Shown here: positions 44,842-56,441 of the stretch, one piece after another | Layout: every line of letters begins with the position of its first letter | How positions within the stretch are numbered: the stretch's first letter is position 1 | Source of the DNA: Parietaria judaica | Taxonomy: Eukaryota > Streptophyta > Magnoliopsida > Rosales > Urticaceae | DNA: 64,000 bases | NCBI GenBank assembly: GCA_954871525.1 | Contig: OX940865.1 | Coordinates: 2,728,001 to 2,792,000 of the forward strand | Reading direction: 5' to 3' | The notes under the pieces: model-generated | Database searches by the model: none | What the model was told of the DNA's origin: nothing | Seen by the model: the letters and a program-made list of their open reading frames with translations, nothing else | Position numbers and translations under genes: made by a program

Positions 44842-47042
44842 TGTTGTTGATGATTTTTAGTCACGGGAAAAACGAACCCCCCAACGACTCAAAATACCAT
44901 TGAAAAGCGGATAGACAACTCAGGAAGCGCCCGGAGTAAAGAACAGACACGGGGAAAGGCCGTGAAAGAAGTGTTGCGAGCCTCCGTACCGCCCCCGCGG
45001 CACGAAGGCCCCAACTTTCAAAGCCCCTGAAGCCCCCATGCCGCGCCCGTGGCACGGGTTTCCCTTGCCCTAGAGAAGCTCCCAAAGAGCCCGTGCCGCC
45101 CCCGCGGCACGGGTGCCCTTGCACGAGGAACCCACGAAGCCCCCGTGCCGCTCCCGCGGCACGGGTTCCTTAGCCCGAGGAGCTCCTGAAGCCCCCGTGC
45201 CGCCCCCGAGGCACGGGTGACCTTGCCCGAGGAACCCACGAAGGCCCACTACCTCCCCCGCGGCACGGGTTTCCCCTGCCAGGGAGCCGCCCGAGCCCCC
45301 GTGCTGCCCCCTGCGGCACGGGTGCCCTTGCCAAAGCAGCCGCCGAAGCACTTGTGCCGCCCCCGCGGCACGGGTTCCCCAGTCAAAGAGCCGCCCGAAG
45401 CCCCCTTGCCGCCCCTGCGGCCCGGGTTCCTCTGCCAAGGCAGCGTCCCGAGCCTCCGGAGTCCCCCGTGCTGCCTTCTGTGGCACAAACTTCCCTGCCA
45501 AGGCAGCCTCCCGAGCCCCCCGTGATGCCTCTTGTAGCACGTGTGCCCCTGCCAAGGAGCTTCCCGACCCACCAGAGCAACCCATGCCGCACCATCCGTT
45601 CCCAAGGAGAACACCACTCATGCCAAACACTTCCTTATCCTCCAAGGAACTTCCTAGGCCCCTAGGAATGACCTTTCTACCCCCCATATTATTTCCTTAT
45701 CATGTGAGGATAAATTACCCAAATACCCCCATGTGTATTCCAATTTCCAATAAACCCCACGAAAATTCCCTTCATTAACCTCTCCACATGGAAATGACTC
45801 CATATGCCCTCCATTATGGACCATAATGCCCTGTGGGATGTATTTCCACTTGAAAAGACTTCCTTACCCCTATACCCTCCAAAAGTCTATAAATACCACC
45901 CCATTTCACATGAATCATCTTCACTTTCACTTACCCTTACTATGCACAAAACTCTCCTCCCCAACAAAGAAACTTTGAATTCTATCTTCTTATCCTCTCC
46001 TTACCATGCCGATTTCTTTCTAGATTTCGACTTTGAAGGAAGTTCTTAAGATCTAAGCCTTGTCTTTCTCCTTTCTTCATAGAATTTAGGCAAGGAAGGA
46101 AGGTCGCTTCCCAAGGGAATCTGGCTATCATAAGACCCCCTTTCACCACAAAAAAACACCCTCCCATCTCCACCAAAAAACCGATTCCTCACCACCCCCA
46201 AGGGAGGTTTCAGTCACACCCAAAAACAACCCTCTAAGGCCGACTTCTATTGCACCATCCGGCTGAGATTTTGGCCTCCGTTAAGCCAGGCGCTCCTCGC
46301 CATCTAGTAAGGAGTCGGAAGCCCTCCCATCAGGTGAGGCCGAGTTGTTCTTAGCATCACCAAGGAGCTTGCAATACCCCGTCCAGATAAACTAAGTGCC
46401 GGGAAAGACGGAAAGTGCAACTTTGCCTCGCCGAAGCTCTGCCCACAAAAAGGCGGCAATCTTCGCTCCTCGAAGCTCTCCCCCCTTTTTCCCATCAACA
46501 CTCTGGTACTTAGCCACCTTCCGAAGACAGACGAAGGGTACACCGAGCTGGGAGTCCTATTCCCATCAATGCTCCGGTACCTAGCCACCACCCTACAACG
46601 AACGAAGGGTACGTCAAGCCGGGAATATTGTTCCCATCAATGCCATAGTATCTAGCCACCACCCACAGACAACCAAGGGGTATGTCGAGCTGAGAATCCT
46701 ATTCTCATCAACGCTCACGTACCGAGCCTCCCCAGACGACATCTCTAGGGTGTGAAGGGCCGGGAATCCTATTCCTATCAACGCTCGTACACTTGGCCAC
46801 CTCAAAGATTGCGGCGTAACGGGCCGAGAATCCTATTCTTGACTAGGCCCTAGCGCCTAGCCTCTCCGCCTGGGAGAGGAGGAAGCGGGGATAGCAGCAA
46901 GGCACGGCGGAATATTATTCCAGGTGCGGGAGCAGAGAAGACCCGAGGAATCTCCTAGTTACTTCCTACTGTGCGGTAACCGAATCTGGCCCGGGATCGG
47001 ACACACGGGCGGATAATTGTTGTCCTAAAAAAGCAGACAACA
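44842..47042 (+). mobile_element. G1 5' LTR, about 2.2 kb
   Basis: It starts TGTTGTTGATG and ends near CAGACAACA. Order inside: GC-rich minisatellite (about 44980-45560), TATA box CTATAAATA (45887-45895), and tail minisatellite with about 5 units (46490-46850). It is followed by a gag remnant, so it is the 5' LTR of an element. Five bases before it read CTGGG; no matching duplication was found at the other end, which is lost. Confidence 0.8.
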
Positions 47043-47069
47043 ATTTAGAGAATAAAGAGGGACCCGCCC

Positions 47070-48850
47070 TTGAATAACCTCTGCACGAATACATTCTTCT
47101 CCAACAAGAAAGATCTTCCATCGAAGTACCTATCAAATATGTCAAGCAACGACGACGGGAGCGAAGAAAGTAAGCAATCCCTTGAGGAGGTTTTCGCACG
47201 CCACACACGGGCCCGAGCAAAGGCTCGCCAGAAGGGTCCAAGAAGAAAGAAGACTGCAACTACAAGCAACCGCGCAACACCAAACATGTCAAAGGAAGGA
47301 ATTGATCGCCTTGAACGGCTAGAAAATCGATTCATGGGCTTCATTGGGATGCTCACCAAGAATCCTAATATCAAGAGCATCGCAAAGGGGTAAACAAAGG
47401 ATCACCCCCATGCGTCCAAGCGAATCACCTTCCCTAGAGTTCCGCATCAAGAAATAAATCGCAAACATCCAGAAGGTCGGTCTTCTCCCGCCTAGGACAA
47501 TGCGAACAAGAACCAATCAGTTGGTGGAGCGAGCAGCTAGAACCACCTAACACTGGAGAACGAGCTACAAATAGTCAAGATCTCCGGCAACACCCGAATC
47601 ACAGAAAGACGCCCAGAAATGGTGAATGGTGATGTAAAAAGGAACCGAATCCCGATTGTACATCAAAATGGCCTAGCAACCAATAATGATGGGTCTCACA
47701 ATGCTACCCTGAATGTCGCAAAATCATTGCTAACCACCAATCTCGCTAACATAATCCAAGGATTCTAGAACGATATGATCGAGCTCAAGATACCCGCACT
47801 GCAAACCCACCCGGGAAGTATAAACGTCGAAGACGAAACAAAGTATCCATTCTCCTCCCACATACTCTCCGAGGAAATGGCCAAAAACTTCTCTCTGCCA
47901 AACCTCTCATAGGATGGGAAAGAAGATCCAATCTACTAGTTGAAGCGATATCAGTCTGTCATGCAGACAAAGAGATGTACAAAAGCGGCCATTTGTAAAG
48001 TGTTCTGCTTAACCCTCACAAGAATCGCGTTTGAATGGTATCAACAACTTTTTACTACAAGGTTTTCCCGTTCCATCACTCGAAAGAATGATAAAACTTA
48101 TCTTTGGTCACTACAACAAGAAGAAAACAAGTTTCTGCAAAACTACCTAGATCGATTCACGAAGGAGGTCAACAAGGTCAACGACTACATTGACGGCGAC
48201 GCGATCATAACCATAATAGACGGGCTCCAAATTGGGGAAATCCTTAAGTCCTTGGTGGGAGATCGTTCGAAGACAATGAATGAATCAATGGCCGAGTCGG
48301 AACATCACATATCAATTGAAGAATTCTTCGAGAACCGAAACAATGACAATTGTTCAAAAAAGAAAATGAGTTTCCCAGGAGAACAATTCAACCACAACTA
48401 CCTACCTTCTCCTGATCAACTCCAGAGTATTACAAGGAAATCCAAATACAACAAGCCTTACACACTACTAACGACCTCCCCTGAGGTGATCTTGAACATT
48501 CACCATGAGAAGTTCTTCAGACCAACACGTTTGACGAAAACTGCTAGGCGAGACAGAAAGAAGTTCTGCAAATTCAACAAAGGTTACGGGCACCTCACAT
48601 CCGATTGTGAGCCTCTGAAAAAGAAGATCGAGAATCTTATTCAATATGGTCAATTAAAAGATTGCATAACAGCGAAGGACCGCGATGTGAGTATCCTCCT
48701 GTAATCGAAGCGTTAGAGACAATACCACCACCTGTACATAGTCGATGCTCCCCACCCGGGAAAGATCCTCTGCAGGATACTATCTTCTACGCTTTCCAAG
48801 AAGTGTCACAGCCGACACAACGCTTCTACAATCCACTACTCCAAAATGTT
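47070..48850 (+). pseudogene. Gypsy gag remnant (G1, Tat-like)
   Basis: The first frame (47070-47393) includes EEVFARHTRARAKARQKGPR and IDRLERLENRFMGFIGML. After a broken middle (FSSHILSEEMAKNFSLPNLS), a 254-codon frame at 47940-48704 holds the capsid: LKRYQSVMQTKRCTKAAIC, FCLTLTRIAFEWYQQLF and YLDRFTKEVNKVNDYIDGD. The nucleocapsid-like part is FCKFNKGYGHLTSDCEPLKK then LIQYGQLKDC. This is the standard plant Gypsy gag layout. Stops at the first frame end and near 47767, 47911 and 47938 break it. Another frame (48662-48913) carries on to the C1 LTR junction; pol is absent. Confidence 0.85.
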
Positions 48851-48854
48851 TTTA

Positions 48855-50708
48855 ATCGTGGTTTGATTCCTGACTTCATTACCATGAAATATGCCTCCGA
48901 CCTGTCCCGGTAACATAAAAAATATTTTAAAGCGAAAAACTTGTTACGGGCCCGACGGCACAGATATCGGGTAATTACCATTTTATTAAGATCCGGTAAA
49001 TATTAAGAATTTAATATTTCATAAACATTATTAATAAGCTAGTCGAATAAGAAATAAATTGAAAGCAGTAAATGGTTGCATTTATTGACCCAATGCATAT
49101 GGTTGTACCTCTGCTGACGTTCTCGGTTGCGCACTCTGAATCTCGGCAAGGCTCCGCCGGGGGCTGAGGGGAAACTCCCGTGATCTTCCGGGATATTCTC
49201 CTGGACTCCTCGTACCGAAGCGTGGGCTTCGCCAGCAGGACTACGTCGCAAACTTTAATTGTGGTTCTTTTTAAGCTACTGGAGAAAATGTCTCCTAAGC
49301 CGAACCAGAAAAGAAATGAGAGGCAGAAAACTCGCAGACCCTAGAGAGATAGGGAGGGCTCGAGTTTTTTGCTCTGGGGAAGGTGTGAAAAATATGTAGA
49401 ATGAGCCTCCTATTTATAGGCTAAGACTGTAACCGAATTGGAGATATTCCCTCCCTATTTTTGAATTTACATAATTAAATATAATTAATTATTCCAATCC
49501 AATGGTCCAGATTTAATCTCATCTCAATGCAATGGATATAATTAATTAAGGATCTAATTAAATAAGAAATACATGATAAGATCAAAATATTTAATCTTAT
49601 CTCCTTATATCCTTAAATTCGAATTATATATATATATATATATATATATATCCTTAAATTCGAATTATATTATGATTATCTAGATCCAATGGTTAAAAAT
49701 AAATCTTAAACCAATCCAATGGATCAGATCAATTAGGGATTAAATCAAATATCCTAGGGTTTTAACGAAACCCTAATTCGAAAATCTTATCCTTATTAAT
49801 TCGAATTATATATGATATATATTATTAATTAATTTCTAATCCGACGGTAAATATTAAATCTTAAACGGATCCAACGAATACAATTAATTAGGTCCAATTC
49901 AAAAACCCTAAGCTTGGTCACCAAGCTTCTATTTTCAAATTACTATTAGGGTTAAAAAAAATTATTTTAATCCAACGGTTGATATCAAATCAGAACCGAT
50001 CCAATGGATTGAATTGATTTTAGGGATTTGCTAAAATACCGAAATATTTGGTACTTATGCCGCAAATTTGGGATGAACAAAGCATGTTTTGAATTTAGCT
50101 AGGGTTTCTAATATCCAAACCCTAGTTCGAATTTACACATTTAAATATATATAAATATATATTTTTATTAATTAATATAAATCAATTAATTATTAATAAG
50201 ATATTAATAATTAAATCCAAATAATTAAATTATATTAATATTTCCTAATCTTAATATCACACATTAAATTTCATGGTGCCACACCATCATTAAAATTCGT
50301 GACATATAATTTAATTTCATAGTTTATCGAACCGAGCACAAACTTAGAAAATCCATAAATCACTAACTGTAAGTCGAAATGACTTGGTTCAAAAACAAAA
50401 AGTTGCTTAAAATTTAATTCCTAATAACATGGTGCTGATATAAAATCTAAATTTTTTTTATCAGTTAATTTTGTGTACCAAGATATGGTACTTTTGCCAC
50501 GCTGACGATAAAACTATCTGACGTCTGCCACAGACACTTCTATTAGGAATTAATTGCATCCTTTATGAACTAAGGAAACAAACATTCTATTTTACTCTAC
50601 CAGAAACTATAATAAGAGTAACATAATAAGCACCATCTTTATTCAATTACTTGTCATAATCTTTTACAAATGGATAAAGATCTTGTTTAAGGACACATAT
50701 GTCCAACA
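48855..50708 (-). mobile_element. C1 LTR, minus strand, internally deleted
   Basis: On the minus strand it starts TGTTGGACATATGTGTCC at 50708. After about 150 bp it skips about 900 bp relative to the 6538 copy (AGGATGCAATTAATTCCTAATAGAAG, 50530-50560 region). It then continues to the end region GGCATATTTCATGG (about 48890) and fades near 48855. TATA is at 49411-49419. The 3' terminus CCAACA is not seen, and the sequence joins the G1 gag remnant. Confidence 0.78.
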
Positions 50709-51735
50709 GTTGGAGCCTTTAGAGGCAGTGCGGGGGTGACCGCTGCGTATGGAGACGGTATTACCGGCTTTGTTGACCAGTCTCGGTGAACAAGTCGCCC
50801 AGATTAAGATTAGAACTCTATTGGAGCGAAATAAGTTGACCAAAGGGGAATGTGAGTAAGGCGGGCAAAGGGAGTGTTCTCGAAGTCTAGAGAGAGAAAC
50901 TCTAAGTATAGAGAGAGAATATCTAGTCGAAATTGTGTCTCTCAAGAGAGACTTGTGTGTCAAATGAGGAGGAGGAGTCTCCCATTTATATAAGAAAAAA
51001 AGGAGAACTAAATCTCCTTGATTTGGAAATTTAATGGAAGATTTATTTCCTTTAAATCCAAGGACAAAATAGCACAGCCGTACAGGGATGCCTACAGAAA
51101 GGCTTGGACATGGCTTATGGTCACCCTGTGAGTCGTCGGCTGCTCCGTGGTTTCCGTTGCATATGTAGGTGTTGCGTGAGTTTGTGAATCGAGTTCCGGG
51201 GATGTCCTGAAGATCTCCGTTAGCTTGTTATCTCGTCATTTCTAATTGATAAAAGATTATGCTCCTTTGATGTCATCAGCGAGGGATAACTCGCAGGCAA
51301 AGGTGTTTTGCCACCGATGAGGGGCTTTGTCAGCAAAAGTAACAGGGAACTTCCTATAGTTGCTGATACCTCGCTAAAAGCTTCGCGGGGTTACCGGAGG
51401 TTTGCCGGGAGGTCTTCGTCGTCTTGCTCCTTAGCTGGCGAGTCTCCTGAGGCTATCGTAGCCTTGTCGGGTTGTCCGACTTGTCTTCTCGGATGCATAC
51501 TTCGGTCATGTGCCTTGTCGTCTTGACCTTTATGGGTCCAAGCCTCACCCAAAGTATGTTTATGGACTTTGACTTCACTAGTGGACTTTGACTTTACAAT
51601 ATGGGTCATGGGCTTGTTGTCTTGACCTTTATGGGTCCAGCCTCACCCAAAGTATGTTTATGGACTTTGACTTCACTAGTGGACTTTGACTTTACAAGAC
51701 CCATATTTTATATAATCCAAAAATTGCGCATAACA
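50709..51735 (-). mobile_element. G2-type LTR, partial
   Basis: On the minus strand it starts TGTTATGCGCAATTTTTGG at 51735, like the other G2 LTR starts. A TATA box (TTATATAAATGGG) is at 50981-50994. It carries GGTAATACC and GGTCACCCC words also found in the 34440-34520 segment. It is cut at 50708 by the C1 LTR. A 99-bp direct duplication lies at 51513-51699. It may be the 5' LTR of the same element as the 3' LTR at 33997-38193. Confidence 0.6.
51513..51699. repeat. 99-bp direct duplication in G2-type LTR
   Basis: TCTTGACCTTTATGGGTCC begins near 51521 and again near 51620. The two copies are almost identical over 80 bp or more, so the duplication is recent. Confidence 0.8.
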
Positions 51736-51740
51736 AATGT

Positions 51741-52782
51741 ATTTTAGATTAGTATTAGAAAATATTGTATTATTTCATTACTTACTAATATCGTATTAGT
51801 AAGTATTCAGATTAATAATCATAATATAGTTATTAATATACTAATAAACTATAGAGAGACGTGTTATTCGGCTTACGTTTTAACTTAAACAACACAAATT
51901 TTTTTAGTTAGGGAATCGATGATATTTGTTGAAGCACGTCTTATAGTAAGATATGGACATATTCATATATATATATGTGTATATATATAACACGATAGGT
52001 TAGGATAAGAGGAGATAAATATATCAGATCTCATACAAAACCTTAAGAAGACACAAAGAATTGGGGCCACAATTCACAAGCAGTGCTTTGATTCCTCATT
52101 TTGTTTTTACCTTAATATATATTGAAGATTTATATATCTTATTATGTTCAAACAAAGATCAAATTAACCTTACTCTTAATTTTTAATTGAGAGCGACTAC
52201 AATTTGAATACAATATGCATTTCAACTAACGCTCTATATGTGGGCGATAACAGATTTTTCAAAAATCCAAAACTATAATTTAAAAATCTAAATTTATCCA
52301 AATCTGATTTTTTATTTATTTTAATTTTAAATAATAGAAGAAAGTAATATATATAGTATTCAATTCATACTTAAAAAATAGCATTTTTGGATCCAATTAT
52401 TTCCGGACCCTCACATATTCAGGCTTAATTTCAGCAATTGAAAAGAAATGCAACGGATTTTTTAGTAAAGAATGCAAAATATAATATTATAACATAAAAT
52501 TTGAAGAAATCCTTTTAGACATAGACAACAAGTTAGTGCAATCCGATAATTAGCTTGGAGTTTTATTTTAAGTAAATAATATGAAAAGATTATGCATTAA
52601 GAGTTTTCAAGTATTTGTTTTTATTTTTTACTTTTAATTTTCAATTTTATTACGAATTAGAGGCATAAGCGCTGTTCTACTTCTACTCATCCGTTGAACT
52701 TTAATTATATAAATGAAAATATATCTCTAACTACCACAAACAAACTATTTTATTAAAAAAAATAAAGAATCTAAACTAAACA
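51741..52782. other. AT-rich intergenic DNA, no gene seen
   Basis: No frame above 60 codons with sense and no repeat termini recognised. Confidence 0.55.
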
Positions 52783-52791
52783 TATAAATAA

Positions 52792-53878
52792 GGGTTATTT
52801 GCGGCAAAAGTGGCCAACAATAGGCCACTTCGACAGTTATGTTACCAATGTCAAAAAACTATTGCAATAGTACCCAATGTATTTTAATTGCGCGTGATTA
52901 TGAAATCTGTCCAATTAGTGGCTAACGGTGCCACGTGGTATTAACAGAGTGAGTGACTCATCATTGGGACCCATTTTTAGTGTGGAGCCCCTCAGACAGC
53001 CCATTCCACTTCCAAGTAGCAGCCCTAAGACAACTCCGAGCTCATCCCATCTCGTCTCGCCATTGTTGGTTGAATCGATGAACAACGGCAACACCGCCCT
53101 CCGCCGCCGGAGCCGGAGGGCGAGGCCTACAACATCATCCCCGTCCACAACTTCCTCGCTGACCACCCCTCCCTCCGTTCCGTCGGCGACCTCCACCGTC
53201 GCCGTTGGGACCCTTCCATGGATCTTCTGGACTGAATCACCCTCCTTTTCGGGTTCCAAGCCGACAACGTCCGCAACCAGCGCGAGCACCTGGTCCTCCA
53301 CCTCGCCAACGGCCAGATGCGCCTCACACCTCCCCCGGACAACATCGACTCGCTCGATCCCGCCGTCCTCCGCTGCTTCCGCCGCAAGCTCTTGAAGAAC
53401 TACTCCGATTGGTGCTACTATTTGGGTAAGAAGTCCAACATCTGGATCTCCGACCGCCGCGAGGCTGCCTCCGACCACCGCTGTGAGCTCCTCTACGTCT
53501 CGCTCTACCTCCTCCTCTGGGGCGAGGCCGCGAACCTTCGCTTCATCCCCGAGTGCATCTGCTACATCTTCCACAACATGGCCATGGAGCTCAACAAGAT
53601 TCTCGAGGATTATATTGACGAGAACACAGGCCACTGGTAATAATAAATGTTCTTCTTTTATCAAAAAAAAAATTAATTAACATAGTCCACCTGGAATACA
53701 CACCTGGCAGTGAATCCAAGCAACGTGGCATCACAGTTAACAATTGACTCACTAATTGGACGGATTTCATAATCACGCGCAATTAGAATAGATTGGGTAC
53801 TATTGCCATAATTTTTTGGCATTGGTAACATAACTGTCGAAGTGGCCTATTGTTGGCCACTTTTGCCATAAATAACCC
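52792..53878. mobile_element. Pack-MULE-like element with 9-bp TSD
   Basis: Terminal inverted repeats of about 130 bp run from GGGTTATTTGCGGCAAAAGTGG at the left to the complementary end GGCCACTTTTGCCATAAATA at the right, with few mismatches. TATAAATAA flanks it at 52783-52791 and 53879-53887, a perfect 9-bp duplication typical of Mutator-like elements. There is no transposase. Inside lies a GC-rich callose synthase fragment, so it fits the Pack-MULE class of gene-capturing, non-autonomous elements. Confidence 0.85.
53099..53640 (+). pseudogene. Captured callose synthase N-terminal fragment
   Basis: The frame reads GEAYNIIPVHNFLADHPSLR, a short deletion, SVGDLHRRRWDPSMDLLD, a stop (TGA where a Trp codon is expected), then TLLFGFQADNVRNQREHLVL and HLANGQMRL. 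From 53317 it is open: KLLKNYSDWCYYLGKKSNIW, YVSLYLLLWGEAANLRFIPE and CICYIFHNMAMELNKILEDY. This is the N-terminal cytosolic part (FKS1 dom1) of a plant glucan synthase-like protein, closest by memory to the single-large-exon CalS11/CalS12 (GSL1/GSL5) type. It stops at DENTGHW with two stop codons. It has about 170 residues of a protein normally near 1,750, so it cannot be an enzyme. Confidence 0.88.
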
Positions 53879-53887
53879 TATAAATAA

Positions 53888-55425
53888 TGACCTAGTGGAG
53901 AAGCTAATCATGCAATAAATAAAAGAAGATTAAGGGGAAGAGAAGGAAGATTATATTAATCTCACACTTGATCCCTCAATTATTACAAAAAGTCTTGCCT
54001 CAAACTTAAGACTACAAGCATATAGCTGGATTATAAATCACTGGACCTCGTACTTTCGCATATTTGCAGTCCAATCCTTAAAATATGAATTTCTAAAGAA
54101 GTGGATCCGCCATATTTTTTTAAATTTACTATGTTACAATAATTTGAACTTAAAAAGTTGTTCAAGTGTTCAACCATTTTTTTTATATATTTTCAATAAA
54201 TATTCAAAACGAACGAATGAAATATATCATAGATAACAGTACTAATTAATCTTAGGAGAAAAAATATATTATATCGTGCCGATTACCATTTGATCTTACT
54301 AAGAGTACAACAAGAAAAATAAACAAAAAATTGGGAGAGGAAAATAATAGACTTATTGTTGTGTACCAATAAATATCATAAGGCTTTATGTATAAAATAT
54401 ACAAAGATTAACTAAAGAAATATAGTGAATGATAATTTACATACAAATAAGTGTAAATAATAACTTATAAATATCAATGATCTTTACATAGTCGAGATCC
54501 ACTAAAATCACTTTAATACAATTGATTATTGGGTCCATTAATGTATTTAATTCTAAGTAGTCCCACTTAGTATTTTATTTTTATAAAATCTTTCACAGAA
54601 AAAGCATTTAACTTTACAATCTAAGCTAAGCATAAATAAATCATACTTTAAAGTTGTCTCAACTTTCAAGAAGGGTCGAGAAACATAATCATGCCCCAAA
54701 TGAAAATTTATAAAGTTTCAGGGACCAAATTAGAATACCACCAAAATAACTTACGTAAAACATTTTTTTGTATGGCATTTCATACAATTTGTCCGAAATA
54801 TCCTAAGAAAAAGAGATGGTTTGACTTAAGTCTAGGCCTTATCCAAAAGCAGTAGTATGGTTGAGAAATCACCAAACATGAGGAGAATATCAAAAGCAAA
54901 CAACCATATATTTAGATTCTTCAATTTTTCACAAAATAAAGTATATATAAATAAACTACTCTCCCACAATTTCTAAGAAAGTTATACAATTATGTTTTTC
55001 TTAATATGATGATTACAATATCTAAGTACAGCTATCAATTAGTGTGAGACTTCAACGGTACGGTTTAACCATAGCCATAGGAGTCATCATAATCCATGTC
55101 AAGATCTACAATTTTTCATTCATACGAAATTAAATGAGGAAGGTCTAAGAACCCGTTTTTTAGATTCATAGTATGGATTTCGGAAAATTCGATTACAATT
55201 TGGAAAGTAAAAAAAAAACGTGGAGCCAAATTTCAACCATAACTAACAAAAATCGTATTAAAACAGGGATCAATTTAATTTGGATGATGCCGTATTTGTC
55301 AAAATAGTAAGTATAGTATCTTGTAATTATTGTCTAAATATATAATTTCTAAAATCAAGATACTGATTTTTAATTAAAAATATTTTTTTTTATATTGTTA
55401 CTTTTTTTTAATATTTAAGTAATTA
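53888..55425. other. AT-rich intergenic DNA, no gene seen
   Basis: No coding signal. Scattered short A/T runs only. Confidence 0.55.
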
Positions 55426-55434
55426 TTATGTAAA

Positions 55435-55826
55435 GGGTTAATCCCGACAAAAGTACCAATACTTTAAAAAAGTAGACTAATAAATTCCAATTATTTTTAT
55501 TGCCCGGACAAAGTTTCAATTCTTTAATTTTGTGTCCTTATTGGTATCTCCGTAAAAAAAAATTTCCTCCAACGTTACTCAATGTCGAAAACGGCATAAT
55601 CCATGGTTTGAATTTTTCACGAAAGTGATATGAGGAGACAAAACAAGAGAATTGGAACTTTTTTCGGGTAAAAAAAGCATTGGAATACAAAACCAAAACT
55701 TTGACGTGGCGTGTGTAACGTTGGAGGACAAAATTTTTTACGAAGGCACCTATAGTGACACAAAAAAAAATTAAAACTTATTAGTCCGTTATTTGAAAGT
55801 ATTGGTACTTTTGTCAGGATTAGCCT
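55435..55826. mobile_element. Foldback MITE, MULE-like, 392 bp
   Basis: The left end GGGTTAATCCCGACAAAAGT and the complement of the right end (AGGCTAATCCTGACAAAAGT) match over about 70 bp, continuing ACCAATACTTT. Inner parts are also complementary (CCTCCAACGTTAC near 55566 and its complement near 55718). Flanks are TTATGTAAA (55426-55434) and TTATTTAAA (55827-55835), 8 of 9 bases alike, the size of a Mutator-type duplication. No coding. Confidence 0.7.
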
Positions 55827-55835
55827 TTATTTAAA

Positions 55836-56190
55836 TTAGCGATAAATTTAAAATATTTCATAGTAAAAAAAAAAAAATCTAAGTAAAAAAATGAAAAATG
55901 AGAACCCAAACTTCATTGGCATATACTCAAATTGAAAAACCGGAACTAGAGTCCTACGAGGAAAGTGTTTCGTAAGCCTAAAAACATGTCTTCATTGGAA
56001 ATGTTTCACTCGAAAATGGAAAGATCGAAACTTGCTTCAACAATTTTACCATAAGCAGATCTGACACTTTTACTGCCGCAAAGCTGACAACAATCCTAAA
56101 TCGTCGGATCATACTCAACCCCTTTTATTAATCAAATACTCTAATTATTGGGTCCCACGTCAACATGATTCCAAAGAGCAAGAACCCAAT
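55836..56190. promoter_or_regulatory. Upstream region of RING-H2 gene
   Basis: About 350 bp lie between the MITE and the presumed transcript. A CCCACGTCA word near 56153 resembles a bZIP-type ACGT site; no clear TATA box. The regulatory role is inferred from position only. Confidence 0.3.
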
Positions 56191-56196
56191 ACTTTG

Positions 56197-56240
56197 TTCT
56201 TCTTCTTCTTCTTCTTCTTCTTCTTCTTCTCTCTCTCTTC
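56197..56240 (+). repeat. TTC/TC microsatellite in presumed 5' UTR
   Basis: (TTC)n followed by CTCTCTCTTC, a pyrimidine run common in plant 5' UTRs, about 200 bp before the ATG. Confidence 0.75.
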
Positions 56241-56441
56241 GTCTCGACATATTCCAAGCAGTTTCCCATACAGCAGTAACTACATAGTATAATTCTCACA
56301 GAAAGAGCTCGGAATTTACTTCCGAGAAATGGGTTCCTTTCTTCTCGCTGATTTGGTCCACTCGTGAGGATTCCCGATCTGCCAGCTCTGTCTCTGGGTT
56401 CTAGCTTCTGGGCATTTTTTATTTTTTTGGGGGGGTTGAAG

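Noticed and set aside
45070..45687. 205-codon minus-strand ORF
   Set aside because: It is the same LTR minisatellite read backwards; glycine-rich repeats without conserved content.
53099..53640. Functional callose synthase gene
   Set aside because: Less than a tenth of the protein, an in-frame stop and a position within TIRs show a captured fragment.
52915..53664. 249-codon minus-strand ORF
   Set aside because: It is the antisense shadow of the GC-rich callose synthase fragment, whose plus frame matches a known family.
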